64,000 nt of DNA, taken from the NCBI RefSeq assembly GCF_018588585.1, contig NZ_JAEUFG010000002.1, positions 76,838 to 140,837 on the forward strand, in the 5' to 3' direction. The translations under genes and the position numbers were made by a program. This document shows, piece after piece, positions 10,101 to 17,631 of this stretch (positions are counted from its first letter, which is position 1; each line of letters opens with the position of its first letter). The notes below the pieces were generated by a model that worked only from the letters and a program-made list of their open reading frames with translations, was not told the DNA's origin and ran no database searches. This stretch comes from Bacillus sp. SM2101 (GTDB taxonomy: Bacteria > Bacillota > Bacilli > Bacillales > SM2101).

Positions 10101-10553
10101 GATTATATTCGTTCAGTCGATAGTGGTGAAATGGATTATGTTGGTTTCTTCGTCGTTTCAGCTGGCTTTGATGTGAGAGAAAAGGCAAATATGTTAAAAG
10201 AAAAGGGCGAGTTTTTAAAAAGTCATGCCATTCAAGCACTCGCACTTGAGCTAGCAGAAGGGTTTGCCGAACGCATTCATCAAATGATGAGAGATCAATG
10301 GGGATTTCCTGACCCAGCTGACTTTACAATGCAGCAGCGCTTTGCAGCCAAATATCAAGGTCAACGCTTTTCATTTGGTTATCCAGCATGTCCAAATTTG
10401 GACGATCAAGGAAAGCTTTTCCGCTTATTAAAGCCAGATGACATTGGAATTTCTTTAACTGATGGCTTTATGATGGAACCTGAAGCATCTGTCTCGGCTA
10501 TTGTTTTCTCACATCCTGAAGCGAAATATTTTAACGTGATCGAAAATAACTAA
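7092..10553 (+). CDS. metH: MetH: cobalamin-dependent methionine synthase
   Basis: A full-length 1153-residue enzyme with domains in the usual order. Residues about 1-320 are the homocysteine domain (IIDGAMGTML; GGCCGTTPEH). About 335-620 is the folate domain (LVGERTNVIGSRKF). About 645-740 is the B12 cap, followed by the B12 domain with DVHDIG at 724-729, where H726 is the cobalt ligand. About 930-1140 is the reactivation domain with SAM-binding RxxxGYPACP (SFGYPACPN). It transfers the methyl group of methyl-tetrahydrofolate to homocysteine. It is the last gene of the S-box operon; a GGAAGG ribosome binding site lies inside yitJ. Confidence 0.97.
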   Translation: MCFERFQQEINKRILIIDGAMGTMLQEANLTAEDFGGEELDGCNEHLNITAPHVIDWVHRSYLEAGADIIETNTFGGTPLVLNEYQLGHKAYDINKIAAEIAKKAAEDFSTTDKPRFVAGSMGPTTKTLSVTGGTTFSELVNEYETQAKGLIDGGCDLLLLETCQDMLNVKAAFFGINNAFTLTNKTLPLMVSVTIEPMGTTLAGQNIEAFYLSLEHMQPVSIGLNCATGPEFMTDHLRTLSQLSQTAVSCYPNAGLPDEEGQYHESPQSLARKIAGFAKNGWLNIIGGCCGTTPEHIRAIAKEVEGLKPRSVQEGNHQHTVAGIEPLIYDDSMRPLLVGERTNVIGSRKFKNLIADGKFEEAAEVGRAQVKGGAHVVDICLADPDREELDDMEQFIQEVVKKVKVPLVIDSTDEAVIEKALSYSQGKVIINSINLEDGEERFEKVVPLIHRYGAAVVVGTIDEIGMAVTRERKLEVAKRSYDLLVNKYKLKPENIIFDPLVFPVGTGDEQYIGSAKETVEGIRLIKEKLPHCLTMLGISNVSFGLPGVGREILNAVFLYHCTVAGLDYAIVNTQKLERFASIPQEEVTLAENLLFETTDDILAEFTAFYRGKKKEPKKAAINRSLPERLADYVIEGTKEGLIPDLEIALTKYDTPLDIINGPLMEGMAEVGRLFNDNQLIVAEVLQSAEVMKASVSFLEPYMETNDGAGHGKGKVLLATVKGDVHDIGKNLVEIILSNNGFQVVDLGIKVTPQQLISAIQQEQPDIIGLSGLLVKSAQQMVLTAQDMSQSNISIPILVGGAALSRKFTDRKIAPEYEGPVLYAKDAMDGLSIVNRLQDEDEKNKILSDVATKKEAYKQINTATKKETAVAVLEKIKSSVATNIPITLPNDLKRHVLKGYPIGHLEPYINMRMLLGHHLGLKGKVDQLIAEQDERALALKEVVDNLLLEAKTANLLRTAAVYQFFPAQSKDDDVIIYDPNDKTTILERFTFPRQRKKPYLCLADYIRSVDSGEMDYVGFFVVSAGFDVREKANMLKEKGEFLKSHAIQALALELAEGFAERIHQMMRDQWGFPDPADFTMQQRFAAKYQGQRFSFGYPACPNLDDQGKLFRLLKPDDIGISLTDGFMMEPEASVSAIVFSHPEAKYFNVIENN

Positions 10554-10576
10554 TTGAATGAATTGAAACAAATGAA

Positions 10577-10606
10577 GGGAAACCTCAATTATTATAGAGG
10601 TTTCCC
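10577..10606. terminator. Hairpin between convergent metH and hydrolase
   Basis: GGGAAACCTC (10577-10586), a 10-base loop and GAGGTTTCCC (10597-10606). The T runs are weak on both sides, but it lies between two convergent genes and probably ends both transcripts. Confidence 0.7.
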
Positions 10607-10636
10607 TATTATGTTCAATACCTTTGTCAATAAAAT

Positions 10637-11620
10637 CTATTGAGCGACAGACATGCAAACTTCATAAAACTTATTAGGTTCTTCAAAATTTGGAGCATGA
10701 GCAGAATTCTCAAACCATATAAGCTCTTTTTTGGGTGCTTCCACTATATTAAAATAATCCACAACTAATTCGTGAGGCGTCTGATAATCATAACGCCCAA
10801 CACAATAAAACACTGGAACTTTAAATGTATGAGCCTGTTTAATTAAATTTACTTCCATCAACTCATCCCAAAGATTATTAATAGAAAAACGTTCTCCATT
10901 TGCCATATACTTTACTAAATCGACAAATGAATATTCACGAAATGATATCGATGAGAGAATAAACTTACTTAATGACATATTGTGAAATGATCCACCAAAT
11001 TTCCGTAACCATTTTCTTTGTAAAAATAAATCTACCTGATCTTTATATGGGGGATTGCCAATTTTCATCAACTGTTCAAGCGCTTTTTTATTATTCGTTT
11101 CATTTGCTTTATGTAACGTATATTCATAGGAGATTTCTTCATTTCTCTCCATATTGACTACTTGACCTACACCAATATATGCGTGAATTAACTCAGGATA
11201 CTTCGAAATGAACAGAGACCCTAATACACTCCCCCATGAATGACCAACTAAATAGAGTTTTTCTTGCTTAAAGCGCTGTAGTAGCTCTTCAATAAGTTCA
11301 TGAAGATCAAGCAAAAACTGATCTATATTCATGCTAGAAACTGGGATATTACTAGCATAAGATTTACCAGCCCCTTTTTGATCCCAATTCACTACTACAA
11401 AATGTTCTTCTAATTCTCTTTGAAATTTCGGTGCAAAACCTATTTGGGCAGTACCTGGACCCCCGTGTAGAAAAAGTAGTATTGGATTCTTTTTATTCTT
11501 CCCTCTCATTAAGACACATTGTTGAATTTTTCCAAGTCGCAACATTTCTATAGATGCGACGCTCTCTTCGATAAGTCTACCATTTAAATCTTTAAAACTA
11601 GGCGTTCTACTTATAATCAT
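10637..11620 (-). CDS. Alpha/beta hydrolase, proline-iminopeptidase-like
   Basis: A 327-residue cytoplasmic hydrolase. It shows LFLHGGPGTAQ (oxyanion region), NWDQKGAGKSYA, nucleophile S128 in GHSWGS, acid D278 in GRYDYQTP and H308 in ENSAHAP, a complete catalytic triad. HGGPG is typical of the proline iminopeptidase branch of the fold. A cap domain lies between residues about 155 and 265. It stands alone, convergent with metH. The substrate, a peptide or an ester, cannot be read from the sequence. Confidence 0.85.
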   Translation of the reverse strand: MIISRTPSFKDLNGRLIEESVASIEMLRLGKIQQCVLMRGKNKKNPILLFLHGGPGTAQIGFAPKFQRELEEHFVVVNWDQKGAGKSYASNIPVSSMNIDQFLLDLHELIEELLQRFKQEKLYLVGHSWGSVLGSLFISKYPELIHAYIGVGQVVNMERNEEISYEYTLHKANETNNKKALEQLMKIGNPPYKDQVDLFLQRKWLRKFGGSFHNMSLSKFILSSISFREYSFVDLVKYMANGERFSINNLWDELMEVNLIKQAHTFKVPVFYCVGRYDYQTPHELVVDYFNIVEAPKKELIWFENSAHAPNFEEPNKFYEVCMSVAQ

Positions 11621-11878
11621 GTGTATCCTCCCCCTAGTCTTCTTAAAATATGAATATTATAATTTACTGCCAAGTACTGTTACCCTTTGACTATACTTGA
11701 TAACGAATGTTTAAGTAACAGCCTTTAGCAGGTTATTACTTCCACCTAAAGGAGGATTATTCAACAACCAAGGCGAGTCCAACCTCCTCCTATCTGAAAT
11801 ATTTTGATGTGACATCTCCCACTACGTAGAGGTCTCTAGAGGATTTTTTACAGAATAAATATTAATTCCAAATTAATA

Positions 11879-12181
11879 GATAAAGCACTATTGATAGAAC
11901 ACACCGAAGAAAAATTTAAAGGGAGAACTTTATCCGACTATAAAGAAATAACACCAATCATCGTAAGCTCTGCCACGATTGTTACTAAATTTGAATAACA
12001 AGCAAGACAAGGGTATTTGATACTAACCGTTTTAGCTATCACAATATGTTTAGTTATCGTACGAAAACAAATTGTTATTCCAAAGCAGCTAATGAACAGA
12101 TTTAGTTTTTTCAGCAGTATACCACTAAGACATGATCTATGTTGTTACCAATTCAATTTACAGAAATATTCTACAAAGTGA
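11879..12181 (+). pseudogene. Possible decayed membrane-protein gene
   Basis: This sits in the long gap 11621-12442. One plus-strand frame reads protein-like sequence: EEKFKGRTLSDYKEITPII, a stop at 11996-11998, then GYLILTVLAITICLVIVRKQ, which looks like one membrane helix followed by basic residues, ending with TGA at 12179-12181. No start codon with a ribosome binding site was found. No family was recognised. It may be a remnant or a chance open stretch. Confidence 0.3.
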
Positions 12182-12442
12182 TTGGACATTAGAGCAAAGA
12201 TTCCCCTCCCAAATGAGTTGTCAATGAGTCTTTATCTTTACAAATAGACAGTATGTCAATAAAGTGGATAAGCACTTACTTAGGCATTTAATATCATTTT
12301 GCTATTTCAATATTAAAAAGAGTGTTTTTTATAAAATAACGATCGTATACATCAGAAAAAGCTAGAAGGTGAGGTGAAAATGTAAATTAGTTACCATGTT
12401 AGTAGTTTGTTGGCCATTTTAATTAGAAGGGAGAAAATTTTT

Positions 12443-13033
12443 ATGTCTTCTCGTATTAGCTCTAAAGTTAGAGTGTTATTTCTATCAGCCTTGACGATGT
12501 TGATGCTTTTTGGAATAGTTATAGGTTCGACAAATGCTGCTCCAACAGATGAACACCCCTCCTCAAATTGCTATAAAAAGATTTCTCGTTATAGTGGATG
12601 GGAATATGATAACAATCAACAAATTAACATTAATTTCACGTATACTCAGAATGGATCTTATGATTACAGTTATCGCATTGATCTCGCTGGTGAAGAATGG
12701 AATGAACATTTTAGTTTCTTTAATTTCAATGAAGTATCAAGAGGAAATAATCTTGCAATAGAAAGTGATGATTATGGGGATACCGGATGGGTCGGTGCTG
12801 CTTATTATGCACGTTCACCAAAGGATATATATTTAAATGAATATTACCATAAAAATTATTCTTGGTACGGATTTGTTGAGTATGAACGTACTGCCATTCA
12901 CGAGTATGGTCATACTCATGGATTAAGCCATACTAGTTGTACAACTGAAATTATGAGTAATAACTCTAATAGAGATATTAGTCAAGTTGATCTTGGTGAT
13001 GGAGATATTAGTGGTATTAGAAGTATTTATTAA
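12443..13033 (+). CDS. Secreted metzincin-type zinc metalloprotease
   Basis: 196 residues from the ATG at 12443, which follows AGGGAG at a 9-base spacing; earlier in-frame TTG codons lack one. The N-terminus is a Sec signal peptide (basic SSKVR, hydrophobic core, likely cleavage after STNA around residue 32). The C-terminal half carries HEYGHTHGLSH, the zinc motif HExxHxxGxxH with H153, E154, H157 and H163. A Met-turn candidate M171 lies in TEIMSNN. This is the metzincin arrangement, closest to matrixin-type proteases. Two cysteines outside the signal peptide could form a disulfide. A lipoprotein follows 14 bases later, so they probably act together at the surface. The substrate is unknown. 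Confidence 0.85.
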   Translation: MSSRISSKVRVLFLSALTMLMLFGIVIGSTNAAPTDEHPSSNCYKKISRYSGWEYDNNQQININFTYTQNGSYDYSYRIDLAGEEWNEHFSFFNFNEVSRGNNLAIESDDYGDTGWVGAAYYARSPKDIYLNEYYHKNYSWYGFVEYERTAIHEYGHTHGLSHTSCTTEIMSNNSNRDISQVDLGDGDISGIRSIY

Positions 13034-13047
13034 AAGGAGGAATCAAC

Positions 13048-13686
13048 ATGAAAAAATGCCTCATTGCATTGGTTACGGTAATTACATTAGTAGGTTGTAA
13101 CAATATTATTCAAAGTTCTAATCCTGTTAAAGCTCCTTATCAACAAGGCGTGGATGCTAACCCTTCAGAGGTTTTCGCAGATATGAATGAATTAGCCCAA
13201 AATACACCTATCGTAATAGTTGGGCAAGTAAAAACTGAAGGCAAGGCATTTGATTATAAAGGGATCAACTTCTATGAATCTACAATTCAGATTAAAGACA
13301 TTTACCGAGATCATGATAATAGTCTTTCGAAAGGAGACACGATTACACTATTACAAAATGATGTAGGTGAATTGGACCCTCTTGTCAAAAAAAATGAAAA
13401 GGTTCTATTCTTCTTAAAGAACTATGAAGGTCCAGTTATTGATGATGCTTACAGATTTATGGGACTTTATCAAGGTCATTACAAAGTCAAAAAAGATGGA
13501 GAAATTGTTGCTGTCGGCAGCAAAAAATTAGAAGGTGTAGAAGGGCTATTAACTTCAGATCTTAATGCTATGTTAGAAGATTCTCCATACGTACCGATTG
13601 AATTAGACGTAATGACTGCAGAAGAGATTGAGAAAGCAAATGAAGAAGAAAGAAAACTAAAAGAAGAGCATGATAATAACAACTAA
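13048..13686 (+). CDS. Predicted lipoprotein in protease operon
   Basis: A 212-residue protein with a short signal and lipobox ending LVGC (C17), so it should be lipid-anchored outside the membrane. The body (residues about 40-150) looks like a compact beta-rich domain (IVIVGQVKTEGKAF; GDTITLLQND; VLFFLKNYEGP). The C-terminus is acidic and charged (EEIEKANEEERKLKEEHDNN). A strong AAAGGAGG site precedes the ATG, 14 bases after the protease gene. No named family was recognised; a role in anchoring, inhibiting or assisting the protease is inference from position only. Confidence 0.8.
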   Translation: MKKCLIALVTVITLVGCNNIIQSSNPVKAPYQQGVDANPSEVFADMNELAQNTPIVIVGQVKTEGKAFDYKGINFYESTIQIKDIYRDHDNSLSKGDTITLLQNDVGELDPLVKKNEKVLFFLKNYEGPVIDDAYRFMGLYQGHYKVKKDGEIVAVGSKKLEGVEGLLTSDLNAMLEDSPYVPIELDVMTAEEIEKANEEERKLKEEHDNNN

Positions 13687-13841
13687 TATATCAATAACAA
13701 CTTTTAATAAACGCTTTTACCTCACAGATAGTAGTTATTTACAACATTAAAACATACAATCCTATTAAGGTTCTTCTAGTTTTTAATAAACCTCAAACAA
13801 AGTTTATGAGAAGAGTCCTAAAAACAACGACGTTAACCACA

Positions 13842-13880
13842 CCTGTTTTGATCTAAGGTTGATCAAAACAGGTTCTTTTA
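13842..13880 (+). terminator. Terminator of protease-lipoprotein operon
   Basis: ACCTGTTTTGATC (13842-13854), loop TAAGGTT, GATCAAAACAGGT (13861-13873) and then TCTTTTAC. It lies about 155 bases after the lipoprotein stop. A degenerate right end of the dispersed element may lie at 13796-13819, between gene and terminator. Confidence 0.75.
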
Positions 13881-13884
13881 CATA

Positions 13885-14014
13885 GTCTGTCTTCGTATGA
13901 TTGTTGTTTTTCCGACAAGCCACATTTTTTCTCCATTAAAATGAAGACAACAGAATAAAATTACTACCTGCTAATCTAATTAATAACAATACAACAAAGT
14001 TTACGAAAAGATCC
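13885..14014 (+). repeat. Dispersed MITE-like element, copy A
   Basis: The left end GTCTGTCTTCG, with ATTGTTGTTTTTC after it, and the right end CAACAAAGTTTACGAAAAG, ATCC match the family termini. Flanks TTTACATA and TTTCATAT are related by one indel. About 130 bp. Confidence 0.7.
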
Positions 14015-14098
14015 TTTCATATTAAAACTACTCATTCGAATATTGTTTAACCCTCTATATAATGAATACTATCTAGTAAACACCCGCTATCACGATAA

Positions 14099-14650
14099 CT
14101 ATTCATATTGATAACAAGTCTCATATTCATCCTGCATTAACCAACTTTTACACGCTAAACCATATTCATGATAGATCTCTTTACCAATTTCCAACATAAT
14201 ACTTCTGCTTGAATTTGGAACTTCTGAGTTTTCATTTTTTATATATAGAATATTCTCGTCATTCCAGCTCATAGAAAAACCACTTTTTGCTTCACTATAA
14301 TAAACTGTTTGAATTTTATCATTCTCATCATGATATGTAACATCTACCCATATTTTCACGCCACCAGCTGCGCCACCGTATGGCATATAGTAGGCATTTG
14401 CAGTGTATTTCATTGTTGGAGAAGTCAATGGAATTAAGTAAGACTCACCCTTAAGGCTATCAAATGTAAAGAAATAGTTCCTATAAACAAATAATCCTAG
14501 AAATAAAATTAATCCTGACAAAGTAGCAAGTAATAATTTTGTGGGGAATTTTTTCTTTTTAACAAAGAAGATTATTAATTTAATAGTAAAGATGAAAAAT
14601 ACCAGTAAAGTAGTAACAAATAGAAAGAAACCGATTATATTTAATAAAAT
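14099..14650 (-). CDS. DUF5412-like membrane protein, possible AUU start
   Basis: The C-terminal 140 residues (AYYMPYGGAAGGVKIWVDV, YYSEAKSGFSMSW, then CKSWLMQDEYETCYQ) resemble DUF5412 proteins of Bacillus. The first ordinary start codon, TTG at 14521, has no ribosome binding site and would fall inside a membrane helix. The frame continues upstream through a second helix and a KKKK loop to 14650. There an ATT codon follows GAGGGG at a 6-base spacing; no ATG, GTG or TTG exists between that site and 14521. Either translation starts at AUU or the original ATG has mutated. With it the protein has about 183 residues and two N-terminal helices. Function is unknown. Confidence 0.6.
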   Translation of the reverse strand: MLLNIIGFFLFVTTLLVFFIFTIKLIIFFVKKKKFPTKLLLATLSGLILFLGLFVYRNYFFTFDSLKGESYLIPLTSPTMKYTANAYYMPYGGAAGGVKIWVDVTYHDENDKIQTVYYSEAKSGFSMSWNDENILYIKNENSEVPNSSRSIMLEIGKEIYHEYGLACKSWLMQDEYETCYQYE

Positions 14651-14787
14651 AGCTATCCCCTCATTTTTGAACCTTTATGTTATTGATATTACATGAGCTC
14701 TTACTTACAATGAAAATACTCCAAATACATTGACTACTAACCGTTTTTCCAAAAAGAGCCAGGTTTTTAATATCATAATAAAAGCAT

Positions 14788-16197
14788 TTAATCTGCAAAC
14801 CAAACTTTACTTAAATGTTTTATCCCTTCATCAATTTTTTCTGATGACATCCCTCCAAAGCCAAGGATAAAATGAGCGGTATCTGCTGTTGACTCTCCCA
14901 CCCAATATTTTTTAGCTGAATATATATTAACTCCAGCAGAAATTGCTTTTTCATGTAGCTCTGTTTCATTACGATGTGGAATGCTAATAATTACATGAAC
15001 TCCTGCATGTGTACCTTGTACGTTCACTTTATTCCCCATATAGTTATGGATTGCCTCAATTAATACACGATGCTTTTGAGCATATACTTTACGCATTTTC
15101 CGGATATGGCGTTCAAAATGACCCTTTGCTAAAAAATGTGCTAATGTTTTTTGAATAAGTGCAGCAGCTGGTTGGCTGTACGTTACAAAATGAGAATGAT
15201 ATGTATGTAATAACCTTGTTGGTAAGACCATATAATTCACTCTGATGGCTGGCATAAAAGATTTAGAAAATGTGCCAATATAAATGACACGTTCATCTCG
15301 ATCCAGTGCTTTTAATGCAGGAATCGGATTTCCCTGATAACGAAATTCACTGTCATAATCATCCTCAATAATAAAGCCATTATTTTGGATCGCCCATTGT
15401 ATGAGGCGAAGACGTTTTTGAATAGGTAGAACCATCCCCATTGGGAATTGATGTGACGGTGTGACATATACAGTTTTAGCGCTTCCCTTTGCCAATTGAT
15501 CTATATTTAAACCATCCTCTTCGAGTGAAATAGCTTCTAAATTAAAGCCATGATTTGCAAAAACCCGCTGTGCACCATCATAACAAGGGTTTTCTACGGC
15601 AACCGTATCATTTGTCTTCATAAGTATTTGACTTATAACACTTAACATTTGATACATGCCAGCTCCGATAATAATCTCGTCAGTCGTACAAGAAATTCCT
15701 CTTGCTTGATACAAATAATGAACAAGCTGCTGTCGTAACTGTATATCACCTTTTTTATCACCATAAAATATGAGCTGATCATCATTAGTTGCCAACACTT
15801 CATTCATGTGTCTTTTCCACAGCTTATAAGGAATATGTTCAAGGTCAACATTTCCATATCGAAAATCGTACGTAAAATGCTTTTCCTGTTGAACATCTGC
15901 GGTATCTTTTTTAGTAGGTATAGTATGTATTTGAGATAGAAGGTCTTTGTCCAGTTGGTTAACAATTAGTCTTTTCCGTGGCTCACTTCTTACGTACCCT
16001 TCTGTAATCAATTGTTGATACGCATACTCTATCGTATTTCTACCGACACTTAAGTGGTCGGCAAGGCCACGAATCGATGGAAGTTTTGCTTGTGGTGGGA
16101 TTTTACCCGTTTCTATCTCTTTTATAAAGTATTGATACACTTGCATATATAATGGCGTTTCACTATCCTTATCTAAGCTTAATGTGACTTCAAGCAT
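14788..16197 (-). CDS. MocR-family (GntR/aminotransferase) regulator
   Basis: About 469 residues from the ATG at 16197, preceded by GGAGGA; a TTG at 16209 overlaps that site and is less likely. Residues about 10-75 are a GntR winged helix (PLYMQVYQYF, KLPSIRGLADHL, SVGRNTIEYAYQQL). Residues about 110-465 form a fold-I aminotransferase-like domain with the PLP lysine K312 in GTFSKSF and EDDYDSEFRY. Such proteins sense pyridoxal phosphate or amines, for example PdxR and GabR. It is divergent from a flavin/PLP-oxidase-fold gene 100 bp away, its likely target. Confidence 0.92.
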   Translation of the reverse strand: MLEVTLSLDKDSETPLYMQVYQYFIKEIETGKIPPQAKLPSIRGLADHLSVGRNTIEYAYQQLITEGYVRSEPRKRLIVNQLDKDLLSQIHTIPTKKDTADVQQEKHFTYDFRYGNVDLEHIPYKLWKRHMNEVLATNDDQLIFYGDKKGDIQLRQQLVHYLYQARGISCTTDEIIIGAGMYQMLSVISQILMKTNDTVAVENPCYDGAQRVFANHGFNLEAISLEEDGLNIDQLAKGSAKTVYVTPSHQFPMGMVLPIQKRLRLIQWAIQNNGFIIEDDYDSEFRYQGNPIPALKALDRDERVIYIGTFSKSFMPAIRVNYMVLPTRLLHTYHSHFVTYSQPAAALIQKTLAHFLAKGHFERHIRKMRKVYAQKHRVLIEAIHNYMGNKVNVQGTHAGVHVIISIPHRNETELHEKAISAGVNIYSAKKYWVGESTADTAHFILGFGGMSSEKIDEGIKHLSKVWFAD

Positions 16198-16299
16198 GTG
16201 TTCCTCCAATCTATCCCCTAGTGAAATGTAAAAACTGTACCTTTTCGAATAGTCAGATTGTTAATACAATTACTTTACTAAATAAAAGGAGGGGCTTCA

Positions 16300-16863
16300 A
16301 TGTATACAATGAGAAGAGAAGAAAAACAAAGTGTGAATCGACAAAAAGTTAATGAATTTTGCCACCGTATCAAAGCGGGTTATTTAGGTTTAGCAGATGG
16401 TCATTTACCGTATGTCGTTCCACTTAATTATGTATGGATGAATGATTGCATATATTTTCACGGAGCTGAAGAAGGGAGAAAACAACGTATCATTGAAGAA
16501 AATCCACAAGCCTGCTTCACAATTGCAGAAGATCAGGGTACAATTACAAATCCAGTACCAGCACATACAAGCACTGGCTATTACAGTGTGATGATCTTCG
16601 GTAAACTCGAAATTGTACATGACATTGAGGAAGCAACCTATGCTATGCAAGTCATGCTTGATAAATATGTGCCAGGCTATTTTAGTGATAAACTATCAAA
16701 GCACCACGTATCTTCATATCGTTCTTCTAAAAATAGTAAAACCGTAGTGTACCGCCTTCGTGCTGAACAGGTTACAGCGAAAGAAAACAAACTAATAGAT
16801 GAGGCACTATTTTACAATGGTCGTACAAGAGAGCAAGATTTAGAGGAAAGACCGTCTGAATAA
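16300..16863 (+). CDS. Pyridoxamine-phosphate-oxidase-fold flavin protein
   Basis: 187 residues behind AAAGGAGGGG. Motifs GYLGLADGHLPYVVPLNYVW, IYFHGAEEGRKQ and ACFTIAED match the flavin-binding split-barrel family that includes NimA-like and YwhD/PNPOx-related proteins. It is transcribed divergently from the MocR regulator, a recurrent pairing. The catalytic role cannot be assigned; it probably binds FMN. The gene ends before a shared hairpin with a convergent methyltransferase gene. Confidence 0.82.
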   Translation: MYTMRREEKQSVNRQKVNEFCHRIKAGYLGLADGHLPYVVPLNYVWMNDCIYFHGAEEGRKQRIIEENPQACFTIAEDQGTITNPVPAHTSTGYYSVMIFGKLEIVHDIEEATYAMQVMLDKYVPGYFSDKLSKHHVSSYRSSKNSKTVVYRLRAEQVTAKENKLIDEALFYNGRTREQDLEERPSE

Positions 16864-16887
16864 CAAAAATTTATGAGCTCTTAAAAT

Positions 16888-16927
16888 AACCTCCCTATGT
16901 TCACTTTTCTTTTTATTCAGGGAGGTT
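16888..16927. terminator. Hairpin between convergent genes
   Basis: AACCTCCCT (16888-16896) and AGGGAGGTT (16919-16927) flank a T-rich 22-base loop between the PNPOx-fold and methyltransferase genes. The tails are poor in T, so its strength is uncertain. Confidence 0.55.
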
Positions 16928-16943
16928 ACATTTGCAATTTCAT

Positions 16944-17564
16944 CTATTTTTTGGCTATGATGTATCTTAATTTGTAAGTTCTTTCAGTTTGATCTATATA
17001 CTCTAACTTTTCGTCTATTGAGCCTGTCTGAATGACTTCAGCATGTTTGAAATGGTTTACTAAGTCCTCCTCACTAAAAAAATGAGCGACTTTTCCTGGC
17101 TTATATTCAAATGTGTCCTTTTCTACCTCTACACCTTGACCATAAGAAGAGTCTTCGTTCGAAAAGCAGGTTAAAAAAATCATTCCATCTTCAGCTAACT
17201 GATCGATACACTTCTGAATAAATGTCATTCTTTCAGATAACAAAAACAAGTGTAATAGATTATAACAATAAATCCCATCATATTTTTTATGAGGAATAGG
17301 TAAATCGAATACTGACCCTTCAATATACGACGTCGACTTATCATGTTCTTTAGCAGTAGCAATAGCTTGCTGTGAAAGTTCTATTGCATCAACTTTAAAA
17401 GTAGTCGCAAGTGCTTTCGAATTTCTTCCATAGCCTGCGCCTGGTACTAAAACAGTTTTTGCACCATTGTTCAAGAAAAGTTTAGTAGCAGTCTCTACCG
17501 TATTGCTTGGCAGTTCTCCCCATATCTTTCCTTTACTAAAACGTCTATTCCAATAACCTTTCAT
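16944..17564 (-). CDS. Class I SAM-dependent methyltransferase
   Basis: 206 residues. Motif I is VLVPGAGYGRNS, followed by the acidic end of strand 2 (VDAIELS), FDLPIP (motif II region) and YDGIYCYNLLHL, all typical of Rossmann-fold methyltransferases. The N-terminus YWNRRFSKGKIWGELPS resembles tellurite-resistance TehB-like or thiopurine-type enzymes. It lies just downstream of a phosphotransferase gene with a 67-bp gap. The methyl acceptor is unknown. Confidence 0.82.
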   Translation of the reverse strand: MKGYWNRRFSKGKIWGELPSNTVETATKLFLNNGAKTVLVPGAGYGRNSKALATTFKVDAIELSQQAIATAKEHDKSTSYIEGSVFDLPIPHKKYDGIYCYNLLHLFLLSERMTFIQKCIDQLAEDGMIFLTCFSNEDSSYGQGVEVEKDTFEYKPGKVAHFFSEEDLVNHFKHAEVIQTGSIDEKLEYIDQTERTYKLRYIIAKK

Positions 17565-17631
17565 GATACCCGTCCTTTATAGTTATAAACTATAACTAAG
17601 TTTCAGCTTATGAAACAACTCATTATTTGTT

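Noticed and set aside
12050-12090. Another end of the dispersed element (CGTACGAAAACAAATTG)
   Set aside because: Only a short stretch matches, with no second end and no GGCT terminus; it may be chance.
12364-12386. Ribosome binding site followed by ATG TAA
   Set aside because: GGTGAGGTG precedes an ATG directly followed by a stop; a two-codon frame is most simply chance before the protease gene.
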